From NCBI GenBank assembly GCA_947629645.1, contig CANREV010000002.1, forward strand, positions 1 to 64,000: a stretch of 64,000 bases of DNA, in the 5' to 3' direction. The position numbers and the translations under genes are program-made. The notes below the pieces were generated by a model. It was not told the DNA's origin, made no database searches, and was given only the letters and a program-made list of their open reading frames with translations. The stretch is from an uncultured Acetatifactor sp. GTDB lineage: Bacteria > Bacillota > Clostridia > Lachnospirales > Lachnospiraceae. Shown here piece by piece: positions 25,865 through 35,023 of the stretch (position 1 is the first letter of the stretch; each line of letters begins with the position of its first letter).

Positions 25865-27853
25865 ATGCAGAACAAAGGACCTTATTATTTGACAACGGCT
25901 ATCGCCTATACATCGGGCAAGCCGCATATCGGCAACAATTATGAAATCGTGCTGGCGGACAGCATCGCCCGTTATAAGAGAAAGGAAGGCTATGAAGTCT
26001 TTTTTCAGACGGGAACGGACGAGCATGGACAGAAGATCGAGCTGAAAGCGCAGGAGGCAGGGGTCACGCCCAAAGAGTTTGTGGACAATGTTGCGGGAGT
26101 GATCCGCGGCATGTGCGATATGCTGAATATTTCCTACGATAAGTTTATCCGCACCACGGACGCTTATCATGAAAAACAGGTGCAGAAGATTTTCAGAAGA
26201 TTGTACGATCAGGGAGATATCTATAAGGGCGCTTATGAGGGTCTGTACTGTACTCCCTGCGAGTCATTCTGGACGGAATCCCAGCTGGTGAACGGCAAAT
26301 GTCCCGACTGCGGCAGGGAAGTAAAGCCCGCCAAGGAGGAAGCGTATTTCTTCCGCATGAGCAAATACGCGGACAGACTGATCAGGCATATCAATGAACA
26401 TCCGGAATTTATCCAGCCGGTGTCCAGAAAGAATGAGATGATGAATAACTTCCTGCTGCCCGGACTGCAGGATCTGTGTGTGTCCAGAACTTCTTTTAAA
26501 TGGGGCATTCCCGTGGACTTTGATGACAAGCATGTGGTCTATGTGTGGCTGGATGCCCTGACCAACTACATTACAGGCATCGGTTACGATGCGGAGGGAA
26601 ACAGCACGGAGCAGTACCGGAAATTCTGGCCCGCGGATCTGCACCTGATCGGCAAGGACATTATCCGGTTTCACACGATCTACTGGCCTATTTTCCTGAT
26701 GGCGCTGGGGGAGCCGCTGCCTAAGCAGGTTTTCGGCCACCCCTGGCTGCTGATGGGCGGCGGCAAGATGAGCAAGTCCAAGGGCAATGTGATCTATGTG
26801 GATGATCTGATTGACTTTTTCGGCGTGGACGCGGTGCGTTACTACATGATCCACGAGATGCCCTTTGACAATGACGGGAACGCTACCTGGGAGCTGATCG
26901 CCGAGCGGACCAACTCTGATCTGGCCAACACGCTGGGAAACCTGGTGAACCGCACCATATCCATGAGCAATAAGTACTTCGGCGGCGTAGTGGCAGACAA
27001 GGGCGTTAGCGAGGCTGTGGACGAAGACCTGAAAAGCGTGGTGACGGGAACTTACGCCGGGGTGGCGGAGAAAATGTCCGCGCTGCGGGTGGCGGACGCC
27101 CTGACGGAGATTTTCGGCATCTTCAGGCGCTGCAATAAATATATTGATGAAACGGAGCCCTGGGTGCTGGCCAAAGATGAGACAAAGGCGGATCGCCTTT
27201 CCACAGTGCTTTACAATCTGGTTGAGGGGATTGTCATCGGCGCTTCCCTGCTGGAGCCCTATATGCCCGAAACGGCGCAGAAGATCGCAAGGCAGTTAAA
27301 CACTTCTCTGAGAGATTTTGACCAACTGGAGGAGTTTGGGCTTTACGAAAGCGGCCGCAGGGTGACGGACCAGCCGGAAATCCTGTTTGCGCGTCTGGAT
27401 ATGAAAGAAGTGGAGAAGCGCGAGGAAGAACTGGCGGCGGCTATGGCGGCGTCCGATGATGGCGCTCCGGATGCGGAGAGCGGAGATACTAAAAAAGAAC
27501 AGGATGCTATTGATATGGAGCCTAAGCCTGAGATCACCTATGACGACTTTGCGAAACTGCAGTTTCAGGTGGGTGAGATCATCGCCTGCGAGGCGGTTCC
27601 CAAGTCCAGAAAGCTGTTGTGCAGTAAGGTGAAGATCGGCAGTCAGGTAAAGCAGATCGTATCCGGCATCAAGGCCCATTACAGCCCGGAAGAAATGGTG
27701 GGCAGGAAAGTTATGGTACTGGTGAATCTGAAGCCTGCCACGCTGGCGGGCGTAGTCTCGGAAGGCATGCTGCTGTGCGCGGAGGATGGGGAAGGGAACC
27801 TGGCGCTGATGCAGCCTGAGAAGGAAATGCCCTCCGGCGCCCAAATCTGCTAA
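25865..27853 (+). CDS. metG: Methionyl-tRNA synthetase
   Basis: MetG, 662 aa, joins methionine to tRNA-Met with ATP. The HIGH motif is seen in TSGKPHIGN, the zinc-binding cysteines in CTPCESFW...CPDCGREV, and KMSKSKGN is the second ATP-binding signature. The C-terminal 110 residues form the tRNA-binding EMAP/Trbp111 domain (YDDFAKLQFQVGEIIACEAV), which dimerises the enzyme. ATG 25865 has AAGGAG 8 bp upstream; the longer open frame from 25793 adds 24 residues with no homology. Expression is controlled by the T-box leader. Confidence 0.97.
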   Translation: MQNKGPYYLTTAIAYTSGKPHIGNNYEIVLADSIARYKRKEGYEVFFQTGTDEHGQKIELKAQEAGVTPKEFVDNVAGVIRGMCDMLNISYDKFIRTTDAYHEKQVQKIFRRLYDQGDIYKGAYEGLYCTPCESFWTESQLVNGKCPDCGREVKPAKEEAYFFRMSKYADRLIRHINEHPEFIQPVSRKNEMMNNFLLPGLQDLCVSRTSFKWGIPVDFDDKHVVYVWLDALTNYITGIGYDAEGNSTEQYRKFWPADLHLIGKDIIRFHTIYWPIFLMALGEPLPKQVFGHPWLLMGGGKMSKSKGNVIYVDDLIDFFGVDAVRYYMIHEMPFDNDGNATWELIAERTNSDLANTLGNLVNRTISMSNKYFGGVVADKGVSEAVDEDLKSVVTGTYAGVAEKMSALRVADALTEIFGIFRRCNKYIDETEPWVLAKDETKADRLSTVLYNLVEGIVIGASLLEPYMPETAQKIARQLNTSLRDFDQLEEFGLYESGRRVTDQPEILFARLDMKEVEKREEELAAAMAASDDGAPDAESGDTKKEQDAIDMEPKPEITYDDFAKLQFQVGEIIACEAVPKSRKLLCSKVKIGSQVKQIVSGIKAHYSPEEMVGRKVMVLVNLKPATLAGVVSEGMLLCAEDGEGNLALMQPEKEMPSGAQIC

Positions 27854-27944
27854 CCCGTTAAATTTTTATAAACCACTTAAATTTTGACGTAAAATGCGAT
27901 ATACTGTCAATAGGTGGTTTCGGGATGAAAGGCACAGGTGTGGT

Positions 27945-28895
27945 ATGGTAAAAGAAGAATTCTATTATGATTCACGCGATGGAAAGAGCAAGCTGCACGC
28001 AGTCCGTTATACACCGCAGGACAAAGACAGTATTCGATGCATCGTACAGATCGTGCATGGTATGGCCGAGTATGTGGAACGTTATGAAGAGTTTGCCGAA
28101 TTTTTGACAGACAGAGGCTTTGTGGTCACCGGAGAGGATCATATGGGACATGGAAAATCTGTGGGAAAAGACGGGAAATTCGGCTATTTCTGTGAACAGG
28201 ATCCCGCTACTGTTCTGGTCAGGGATGTGCATCGGCTCAAGAAGATGACGATGGAAATGTACCCGAACATTCCCTATGTTATGCTGGGGCACAGCATGGG
28301 TTCCTTCATAACAAGGAATTATATGTTCCGCTACGGCACGGGCATTAATGCCGCGGTGGTCATGGGAACCGGTATGCCGCCCAAGGCTCTTACGGTATTT
28401 GCCAGAACTCTGTCCGGGATCCAGAGAATGATCTTTGGATCGGGGAAAAAGGGAAGGCTGATAGACAGGCTGGCTTTCGGACAATACAACAGGCGGATCG
28501 ACCATCCTGAAACATCCTTTGACTGGCTCAGCCGGGACGCGCAGCGGGTGGATGAATACAAGAACGATCCCCTGTGCGGATTTGTCTTTACTGTCAATGG
28601 TTTTCAGACGCTGTTTGAACTGGTCGGCCGTCTCTATCATCCGGAAAATCTGGAGCGTATTCCCAAGAAAATGCCCGTATTTCTGATCTCGGGAGACTCG
28701 GATCCCGTGGGGGACTACGGGCGGGGTGTCAGAAAGACGTACATTTCCCTGAGGGCAGTGGGACTGGAGGATATCAAGGTCAAGCTGTATGAAGGGGCGC
28801 GGCACGAACTGCTTAATGAGATCAACCGTCAGGATGTCATGGAAGACATTTATGCATGGATAGAGGAGAAAGTGCTGCATGAAAAGGCAGTATAG
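27945..28895 (+). CDS. Alpha/beta hydrolase (monoacylglycerol-lipase-like)
   Basis: A 316-aa hydrolase with the nucleophile elbow GHSMGS, the oxyanion segment VQIVHGMAEYVERYEEFA and GEDHMGHGKS. The acid and His of the triad are probably in SGDSDPVGDYGRG and YEGARHELLNE near the C-terminus. This arrangement matches the serine aminopeptidase S33/lysophospholipase family; the true substrate is an ester or lipid of unknown type. ATG 27945 follows AGGTGTGG. There is no signal peptide. The acetyltransferase follows after 28 bp. Confidence 0.88.
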   Translation: MVKEEFYYDSRDGKSKLHAVRYTPQDKDSIRCIVQIVHGMAEYVERYEEFAEFLTDRGFVVTGEDHMGHGKSVGKDGKFGYFCEQDPATVLVRDVHRLKKMTMEMYPNIPYVMLGHSMGSFITRNYMFRYGTGINAAVVMGTGMPPKALTVFARTLSGIQRMIFGSGKKGRLIDRLAFGQYNRRIDHPETSFDWLSRDAQRVDEYKNDPLCGFVFTVNGFQTLFELVGRLYHPENLERIPKKMPVFLISGDSDPVGDYGRGVRKTYISLRAVGLEDIKVKLYEGARHELLNEINRQDVMEDIYAWIEEKVLHEKAV

Positions 28896-28923
28896 GAATC
28901 GGTAGGAACATTGGAGACTGGCT

Positions 28924-29406
28924 ATGGAAGCAGGGGCGGTAAAGGCGTACCAGGTCAGGTGGGCTCACGAGAGCGAGTGGGCGCCTGCCATGAAGATGAT
29001 CTGGCGGACCTTTTTGAAATATGAAGGGAAGGATTATACCAGAGAGGGTATCCGCAACTTTTATGATTTCATCACTGATGATGATCTGTATCTGTCTTTT
29101 TTGAAGGGGGATTATCAGATGATGGTGGCTGTGGATGGCAGCAGGATCATCGGAGCGGGGACCATCCGGAATGTGAATCACCTCTCTCTGCTGTTTGTGG
29201 ATGAGGAATATCACCACAGAGGCGTAGGAAGGGCGATCATCAACGGATTGTGCAGGTATCTTAAAGAGGAGGCGGGAGAGTGCTATATGTCTTTGAAAGC
29301 GGCCCCCTATGCGGTGGGATTTTACCACAAGATGGGCTTTCGCGCCGTCAGACCAGAGGAAGAGTATTCGGGTATACGCGTGACAGCCATGGAAAAAGAA
29401 TTTTGA
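28924..29406 (+). CDS. GNAT family N-acetyltransferase
   Basis: A 160-aa acetyl-CoA-dependent transferase. The GNAT fold is seen in SLLFVDEEYHHRGVGRAII, where HRGVGRA is the acetyl-CoA-binding loop, followed by YCRYLKE-like helix and YAVGFYHKMGF, the typical end of the fold. Substrate unknown. It starts 28 bp after the hydrolase and may be cotranscribed with it. Confidence 0.88.
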   Translation: MEAGAVKAYQVRWAHESEWAPAMKMIWRTFLKYEGKDYTREGIRNFYDFITDDDLYLSFLKGDYQMMVAVDGSRIIGAGTIRNVNHLSLLFVDEEYHHRGVGRAIINGLCRYLKEEAGECYMSLKAAPYAVGFYHKMGFRAVRPEEEYSGIRVTAMEKEF

Positions 29407-29424
29407 GCGGAAATGCAGGAGGAA

Positions 29425-29568
29425 CAGTGTGAAAAATCACACTGATGTGCTGTTTGTTTCACAAAACGAACCTTGTTCGTTTGGGAGTTTGTGCCGGAGC
29501 GTCACAAACTCCCCTGATGGCAGACGCGAATTTGAGATTCGCGTTGCCCCGTTGCGAGAACGCTCCGG
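29425..29568 (+). other. 144-bp four-hairpin element with a possible pseudoknot
   Basis: Four stems stand in series. H1: CAGTGTGA/TCACACTG (29425-29444, loop AAAA). H2: AAACGAAC/GTTCGTTT (29464-29482, loop CTT). H3: GGGAGTTTGTG/CACAAACTCCC (29483-29513, 9-nt loop). H4: ACGCGAAT/ATTCGCGT with outer GGCA/TGCC (29519-29548). The loop of H3 contains CCGGAGCG (29494-29501), exactly complementary to CGCTCCGG (29561-29568), so a pseudoknot or alternative fold is possible. It ends 13 bp before the YesL-like start. It may be a structured RNA or a dispersed palindromic repeat. Confidence 0.6.
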
Positions 29569-29581
29569 AATGGAGAATAGT

Positions 29582-30307
29582 ATGGGTGGTATTTTTAATT
29601 TAGACGGACCTGTTATGCAGGCGTTGGGAAAGGTGGCGGATCTGATGTGGCTCAATGTGCTGACCATGATCTGCTGCATCCCTATTGTGACGATAGGGCC
29701 TTCCCTTACCGCCATGCATTATATGGCGTTAAAAATTGTGAGAAATGAAGAGTGTTATATCACCAGAGGATTTTTCAAGTCTTTTAAGGAAAATTTCTGG
29801 CAGGGAATGCTGATCGGAATACTGATGCTTTTGGTGATGCTGCTTTTGGTTGGAGATTTTATCCTGCTGAGAAATCCGGAGTTGCATTTCAGCAGGTTTC
29901 TCCAGATTGTGATCACGATCATCGCGGTGTTGTTTATATTTACCGTATTGTATGTGTATCCTGTGCTGGCAAAATTTGCCAATTCTACCTGGCGGACGAT
30001 AAAGAACGCTTTTCTGATGAGCATCATGCAGTTTCCGAAGACACTGGTCATGGTGGTGATCTGGGCGGTGCCTGCGCTGCTGTTGCTGATCTCCCTGAGG
30101 ACGGTGCCCATTGTCTTCCTCTTTGGCCTGTCCGGCCCGGCCTGGATCTGTGCCCACTTATATAATAAATTTTTCAAAAAGCTGGAAGACCGGGTGCTGG
30201 CGGAAAATCCGCCTCAGGATCCCTCGGATGAGGATGAACATATTTTCAGCGATGAACTGGATGAGAGTCTTATAGACAATCAGGAAGCGGGAAATCAGAA
30301 ATTGTAG
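29582..30307 (+). CDS. YesL family (DUF624) membrane protein
   Basis: A 241-aa multi-pass membrane protein. The start GGIFNLDGPVMQALGKVADL and the following LNVLTMICCIPIVTIGPSLTAMHYMAL match the YesL/DUF624 family, often found near carbohydrate ABC transporters; function is unknown. About five membrane segments are visible, with an acidic C-terminal tail (DPSDEDEHIFSDELDES). ATG 29582 is chosen because GGAG lies 6 bp upstream and matches the family start. The frame is open upstream to 29429 but would translate the palindromic element. Confidence 0.88.
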   Translation: MGGIFNLDGPVMQALGKVADLMWLNVLTMICCIPIVTIGPSLTAMHYMALKIVRNEECYITRGFFKSFKENFWQGMLIGILMLLVMLLLVGDFILLRNPELHFSRFLQIVITIIAVLFIFTVLYVYPVLAKFANSTWRTIKNAFLMSIMQFPKTLVMVVIWAVPALLLLISLRTVPIVFLFGLSGPAWICAHLYNKFFKKLEDRVLAENPPQDPSDEDEHIFSDELDESLIDNQEAGNQKL

Positions 30308-30540
30308 AAAATGACTAAGAAATCTCAGAAAATTTGTTCAACATGACAAGCTTTCGGTAAAAAAACAAAGTTTATAAGCAATTCATACAATCAGATTAAA
30401 AATCTTTGTGAAATTATGTTATGGCGTTCAGAACTTTTTTTCGGTATACTGTTCTACAGGTAGTGTTAGTGCATCGTTTAACATTAACATTAATTAAAGC
30501 AAAGAAAAGAAATTATGTAATATGAAAGGAGTTTTCTATT

Positions 30541-31653
30541 ATGGCAAGTTTATCTTTAACAAATGTCTGCAAGGTATATCCTAACGGTTTTGAAGCTGTT
30601 AAGGATTTCAACCTTGAGATTGCAGATCAGGAGTTTATCATCTTCGTTGGTCCCTCCGGCTGCGGTAAGTCTACAACCCTTCGTATGATCGCAGGTCTGG
30701 AGGATATCTCTTCCGGCGAGCTGAAGATCGGCGACAGAGTAGTGAACGATGTAGAGCCTAAGGACCGCGATATTGCGATGGTATTCCAGAACTACGCTCT
30801 GTATCCTCATATGTCTGTATATGACAATATGGCATTTGGTCTGAAACTGAGAAAAGTTCCCAAGGATCAGATCGATAAGATGGTAAAGGAAGCCGCTAAG
30901 ATCCTGGATCTGACTCCTCTCCTTGACCGTAAGCCGAAGGCTCTTTCCGGTGGTCAGAGACAGCGTGTTGCCATGGGACGTGCGATCGTGCGTAACCCTA
31001 AGGTGTTCCTGATGGATGAGCCGCTGTCCAACCTGGACGCTAAGCTGCGTGTGCAGATGCGTATTGAGATCGCTAAGCTGCATCAGAGACTGGGCACCAC
31101 CATCATCTACGTTACCCATGACCAGGTAGAGGCTATGACCCTTGGTACCAGAATCGTAGTTATGAAGGATGGCGTGATCCAGCAGGTTGATACCCCTCAG
31201 AATCTGTATGAGAAGCCTCAGAACCTGTTTGTAGCAGGATTCATGGGATCTCCTCAGATGAACTTCCTTGATGCAAAGGTAAAGGTTACGGGTGAGACCG
31301 CTAATCTGGAGATTGCCGGCCACAGCATTCCTTTGCCTCCTGCAAAGTCCAAGAAGCTGATTGATGGCGGTTATGACGGAAAGGTTGTTACATTTGGTAT
31401 CCGTCCTGAGGATGTATATGATTCCGAGATGTTCATCGAGACTTCTCCTCAGAGCGTGTTCGAGTCCAACGTTAAGGTGTACGAGCTGCTTGGTGCGGAA
31501 GTTAACTTGTACTTTGATCTGGAGGAGTTCCCCATCACTGCAAGGGTTGATCCTCGTACCACTGCAAGACCGGGTGATTCCATCAAGTTTGCATTCGATA
31601 TCGAGAAGATTCATGTATTTGATAAGGAAACCGAGCAGACTATTACAAACTAG
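30541..31653 (+). CDS. ABC transporter ATP-binding protein of the MsmK/UgpC/MalK type
   Basis: A 370-aa ATPase of the sugar-import (CUT1) type. Walker A GPSGCGKST, the signature LSGGQRQR, Walker B VFLMDEPLSNLD and the C-terminal TOBE-like domain (from about 240) are present. No permease or binding protein gene is beside it, which fits the shared, multi-task MsmK-type ATPases of Firmicutes that energise several sugar importers. The codons are strongly biased toward a preferred set and differ from most neighbours, which suggests high expression. AAAGGAG precedes the ATG and a strong terminator follows. A promoter with TATACT near 30450 is possible. Confidence 0.93.
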   Translation: MASLSLTNVCKVYPNGFEAVKDFNLEIADQEFIIFVGPSGCGKSTTLRMIAGLEDISSGELKIGDRVVNDVEPKDRDIAMVFQNYALYPHMSVYDNMAFGLKLRKVPKDQIDKMVKEAAKILDLTPLLDRKPKALSGGQRQRVAMGRAIVRNPKVFLMDEPLSNLDAKLRVQMRIEIAKLHQRLGTTIIYVTHDQVEAMTLGTRIVVMKDGVIQQVDTPQNLYEKPQNLFVAGFMGSPQMNFLDAKVKVTGETANLEIAGHSIPLPPAKSKKLIDGGYDGKVVTFGIRPEDVYDSEMFIETSPQSVFESNVKVYELLGAEVNLYFDLEEFPITARVDPRTTARPGDSIKFAFDIEKIHVFDKETEQTITN

Positions 31654-31664
31654 TGAATAGTAAT

Positions 31665-31697
31665 AAAGGGGTGCTGGTGACAGCACTCCTTTTTTTT
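31665..31697 (+). terminator. Intrinsic terminator after the sugar ATPase gene
   Basis: AAAGGGGTGCTG and CAGCACTCCTTT form a strong stem with loop GTGA, followed by eight T. It isolates the highly expressed ATPase gene from the regulator downstream. Confidence 0.9.
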
Positions 31698-31726
31698 AAC
31701 GGACAATCTATCTTTTAGGAGGAGCT

Positions 31727-32815
31727 ATGATTACAAGTCAGACGATTCAAACCAGTATTGACGAACTGAAAGCAATTACAAAAGTAGATCTTGGCGTTTA
31801 CGATACGACAGGTATGATGGTTGCTTCAACAATGAACAGGACGGAAATCGCTGCTGATTTGATTAGCGGATTTGCGAATTCTCCCGCAGACAGTCAGGTG
31901 ATCGGAGTGCATCATCTTTTAAAGATATGGGATGAGGGCGAACTACTATACATTCTGGTGGCTATGGGCGCCGGTGAAGACGCTTATATGATTGGGAAAA
32001 TCGCGGTATGTGAGATCCAGAATCTGGCGATCGCATATAAAGAGAGATTTGACAGAAATAATTTCTTCCAAAATCTGATTTTGGATAATCTTTTGTTGGT
32101 GGACATTTATAACAGAGCCAAGAAGCTGCACATTGAGGTCACGGCGCCCAGAGTGGTGTATCTGGTGGAGGCAAAGCTGGAGAAGGATGGCATTGTGACG
32201 GAACTTCTAAAAGGCATGTTTTCCAGTCAGGCGGGAGATTTTATCACTGCCGTGGATGAGAGCAGCGTAATCCTGATCAAGTCTTTAGCGCCGGGGAGCA
32301 CCCATGAGGATATGATGGCGGTGGCCGATACGATCGTAGCTATGATGAATGCGGAGGCTATGCTGAATGTGAGAGTAGCTTTCGGCACAGTTGTCCAGGA
32401 GCTGAAAGACGTGTCAAAGTCGTATAAAGAAGCTAAGATGGCTTTGGATGTAGGCAAGATCTTCTACGCGGAAAAAAATGTAGTGGCTTACAGCATACTG
32501 GGGATCGGCCGTCTGATCTACCAGTTACCGGTGAATTTGTGCAAGCTTTTTGTGGATGAGATCTTTGGCGAGAATATTCCCAGTGAATTGGACGAAGAGG
32601 CGCTGACTACCATCAACAAGTTTTTTGAGAACAACCTAAATGTGTCTGAGACTTCCAGACAGCTCTTCGTGCACAGAAACACACTGGTTTACCGGATTGA
32701 AAAAATCCAGAAGAGCACCGGCCTGGACTTGAGAAATTTTGATGACGCCCTTACCTTTAAGATCGCGTTGATGGTGGTAAATTATATGAACTATCTGGAT
32801 CATAACGAATATTAA
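31727..32815 (+). CDS. CdaR/PucR-type transcriptional regulator
   Basis: A 362-aa protein. Residues about 5-130 form a sugar-acid-recognition-like domain (SIDELKAITKVDLGVYDTTGMMVAS). A GGDEF-like middle region and a C-terminal helix-turn-helix (NVSETSRQLFVHRNTLVYRIEKI, PucR type) follow. CdaR family members sense sugar diacids or related compounds and activate uptake or breakdown genes. It lies directly after the MsmK-type ATPase and terminator, and probably controls carbohydrate genes, possibly elsewhere. TAGGAGGAG precedes the ATG. Confidence 0.85.
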   Translation: MITSQTIQTSIDELKAITKVDLGVYDTTGMMVASTMNRTEIAADLISGFANSPADSQVIGVHHLLKIWDEGELLYILVAMGAGEDAYMIGKIAVCEIQNLAIAYKERFDRNNFFQNLILDNLLLVDIYNRAKKLHIEVTAPRVVYLVEAKLEKDGIVTELLKGMFSSQAGDFITAVDESSVILIKSLAPGSTHEDMMAVADTIVAMMNAEAMLNVRVAFGTVVQELKDVSKSYKEAKMALDVGKIFYAEKNVVAYSILGIGRLIYQLPVNLCKLFVDEIFGENIPSELDEEALTTINKFFENNLNVSETSRQLFVHRNTLVYRIEKIQKSTGLDLRNFDDALTFKIALMVVNYMNYLDHNEY

Positions 32816-32905
32816 ACGCAAACAAGTCGGCATTAGCGGACAACCCCCTGAATATACTTAAGGTAGATGATCAGACTGCCAACAGTGATATATGGGGGTA
32901 TTTTT

Positions 32906-34045
32906 ATGGATGAAAACAGATATTACGCAAGAAAAATCAGATATCTTGATTTATGGGAGCAGGGGGAAAGGATAGGAGGCGCGGGATTTCTTAAGACTGA
33001 GGCATGGGGAAGGGACACCAGTATTGCCGTTAATGTAAAAGGCCTGCATCCTACGGATACCTTTGACCGCGATGTGATTTTGCAGACCAAAGACCGAGAG
33101 ATCAATATCGGTCAGATCAGTCTGATCAAAGGCCAGGGACAATTGATGTATCGTTCCGATCTGGCTCTCTCCGAGCTGTGCGGAATAAAGATCGCGCTGG
33201 GAGGAGCAAGGGAGATCGGTTGTCAGTGGCAGGATGAAGAAAACAGTTCTAAGGGGAAGCGTTTTGAAAAAAAGCGGGGACAGATCCTGACATCAAAGGC
33301 ATATGGCTCTGCGGAGCCTGAGCAGGAACTTATGGCATCAGACAGGATCGCTTTGGACAGAAACGTTTCTGATACGGTTCCTTTTCATGAAGAGCCGGAT
33401 ATTCGCAGATTGTCACAGGAAACAGCGGAAGACAACACTCCCGATGATATTCGTGGGTCATCCGATTTTCGAGAGCCGCCGCAGGATAAATCAGACATCA
33501 GCGTTTCCGGCCCTGTCTGCATGTCTTCAGATCCTGATGAGTTGCGGGAAACATCGGATATCTCTACTGCAGCGGGTGAAAGCCGGATACAGGATACGCG
33601 CAGACTATCGCAAAAAAGATTAGATACCGGTATGCAGGCGCCTGCTCGTTCCTCAAAAAGCGATGCGGTGCGCAGAAGGAAAGCCGTCCGGCTGATGGAG
33701 GATAAGTGGCAGCAGATCAGCGCGATCTATCCTCATGTCCATCCCTTTCGGGACGAGCGGGAATATATGTCCATCAGTCCCGCGGACTTTGTGCTTCTTA
33801 CAAGCAGTGCGTACAGGCTGGCGAACAACAGCTTTCTGCTGCACGGATATTACAATTACGGTCACCTGATATTGGCAAGGATGGAGCAGAAGGGAGAAGT
33901 TCTGTATTACATAGGAGTTCCCGGAAATTATTACGAGAGAGAGAAACAGATTGCCGTCATGTTTGGTTTTGAGAGTTTTGAATGCGGTACAGAGCCCGCT
34001 CAGGCAGGAGATTTCGGATATTACATGATGCGCACCCAGCTATAA
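32906..34045 (+). CDS. DUF6128-type protein with a disordered middle
   Basis: A 379-aa protein made of two ordered ends and a variable centre. Residues 1-110 (YYARKIRYLDLWEQGERIGGAGFLK) are probably a small beta domain. Residues about 120-255 are Ser/Asp/Arg-rich and likely disordered. The end (about 265-379) has KWQQISAIYPHVHPFRDEREY and GVPGNYYEREKQIAVMFGF, which I associate with DUF6128, a Lachnospiraceae family of unknown function. ATG 32906 follows GGGGG. Its 3' end overlaps the converging radical SAM gene by 6 bp. Confidence 0.75.
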   Translation: MDENRYYARKIRYLDLWEQGERIGGAGFLKTEAWGRDTSIAVNVKGLHPTDTFDRDVILQTKDREINIGQISLIKGQGQLMYRSDLALSELCGIKIALGGAREIGCQWQDEENSSKGKRFEKKRGQILTSKAYGSAEPEQELMASDRIALDRNVSDTVPFHEEPDIRRLSQETAEDNTPDDIRGSSDFREPPQDKSDISVSGPVCMSSDPDELRETSDISTAAGESRIQDTRRLSQKRLDTGMQAPARSSKSDAVRRRKAVRLMEDKWQQISAIYPHVHPFRDEREYMSISPADFVLLTSSAYRLANNSFLLHGYYNYGHLILARMEQKGEVLYYIGVPGNYYEREKQIAVMFGFESFECGTEPAQAGDFGYYMMRTQL

Positions 34046-34963
34046 GCCTTCCCCGTCAAATTCGGGGATAAAGCTCTCATCGGCGGCACCGCCTTCCTGA
34101 CGGTATCCCTGTTCTATGCCGATGCGTTCCGCGAAAGCCAGCACGCGGTCATATTCCTCCCCGGTAACGCGGCGGTTCAAAGGGGAAAGCCCGGCCGCGG
34201 ACGGCATGGGAGTATATTGGTTCAAAATACTGACATAAATGTCGTTTCCGTAAGTCTCATGGAGATAACGCAGGATCCGCTTGGCTTCTCCAACCCCTTC
34301 CGGCAGCAGCAGATGGCGGACAATAACGCCTTTTTTCATCAGGCCGGTGTCGGGGTCCAAGACAGGGGAACCTGCCTGCCGCACCATTTCCATTATGGCC
34401 GCAGCCGCTTTTTCAAAATAGTTTGGCGCGTGGGAGAAGGCGGCGGAACGTTCGGGAGAAATATATTTTAAATCCGGCAGATAAATATCAACAAGCCCTT
34501 CTAACAGTCTCAGGGAAGATACTTCCTCGTAGGCGCTTGTATTATAGACAACAGGGATGCGCAGACCGCGGTGTTTCGCATCTAAGAGTGCCCGGGCGAT
34601 CTGGGGAAGAAAATGGGTGCCGGTAACCAGATTGATGTTGACGGCGCCCTTTTCCTGCAATTCCAGGAAGATTTCCGTCAGGCGCTCCAGCGATATCTTT
34701 CTTCCGGTCTTCCCAAGAGCGATATTGTGATTTTGGCAATAGACGCACTGCAGATTGCAGCCGGAAAAAAAGACGGCGCCGGACCCGGCATCACCGCAGA
34801 TGCAGGGTTCTTCCCAATAGTGGAGCGCAGCCCTGGCGGCCATCAGCTGTGCCGTCTGCCCGCAGAAGCCGCATTGTTCCGAAAGCCGGTTGGCATGGCA
34901 TTTGCGGGGACATAAAGTACAGTCCGCCATATATCGATCGATTTCTTCTATAGATACAGACAT
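34040..34963 (-). CDS. Radical SAM protein of the PflX-like (COG1313) family
   Basis: A 307-aa iron-sulfur protein. The N-terminus has cysteines in CTLCPRKCHANRLSEQCGFCG, a probable extra Fe-S or zinc site, then the radical SAM motif CNLQCVYC. The barrel segments VNINLVTGTHFLPQI and VDIYLPDLKYISPE match the COG1313 (PflX) group, distant relatives of pyruvate-formate-lyase activase. The target protein or substrate is unknown. The DUF6128 gene converges on it and overlaps its 3' end. There is a weak ribosome site upstream. Confidence 0.88.
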   Translation of the reverse strand: MSVSIEEIDRYMADCTLCPRKCHANRLSEQCGFCGQTAQLMAARAALHYWEEPCICGDAGSGAVFFSGCNLQCVYCQNHNIALGKTGRKISLERLTEIFLELQEKGAVNINLVTGTHFLPQIARALLDAKHRGLRIPVVYNTSAYEEVSSLRLLEGLVDIYLPDLKYISPERSAAFSHAPNYFEKAAAAIMEMVRQAGSPVLDPDTGLMKKGVIVRHLLLPEGVGEAKRILRYLHETYGNDIYVSILNQYTPMPSAAGLSPLNRRVTGEEYDRVLAFAERIGIEQGYRQEGGAADESFIPEFDGEGL

Positions 34964-35023
34964 TGCGTTTCACCGGTTTTGAATGGATTTTAGCAGATTG
35001 CAAGGGGTTACAACGGGGTGCCA

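Noticed and set aside
29429-29581. N-terminal extension of the YesL-like protein
   Set aside because: The frame is open but would translate the palindromic element; the family start and the GGAG site both point to ATG 29582.
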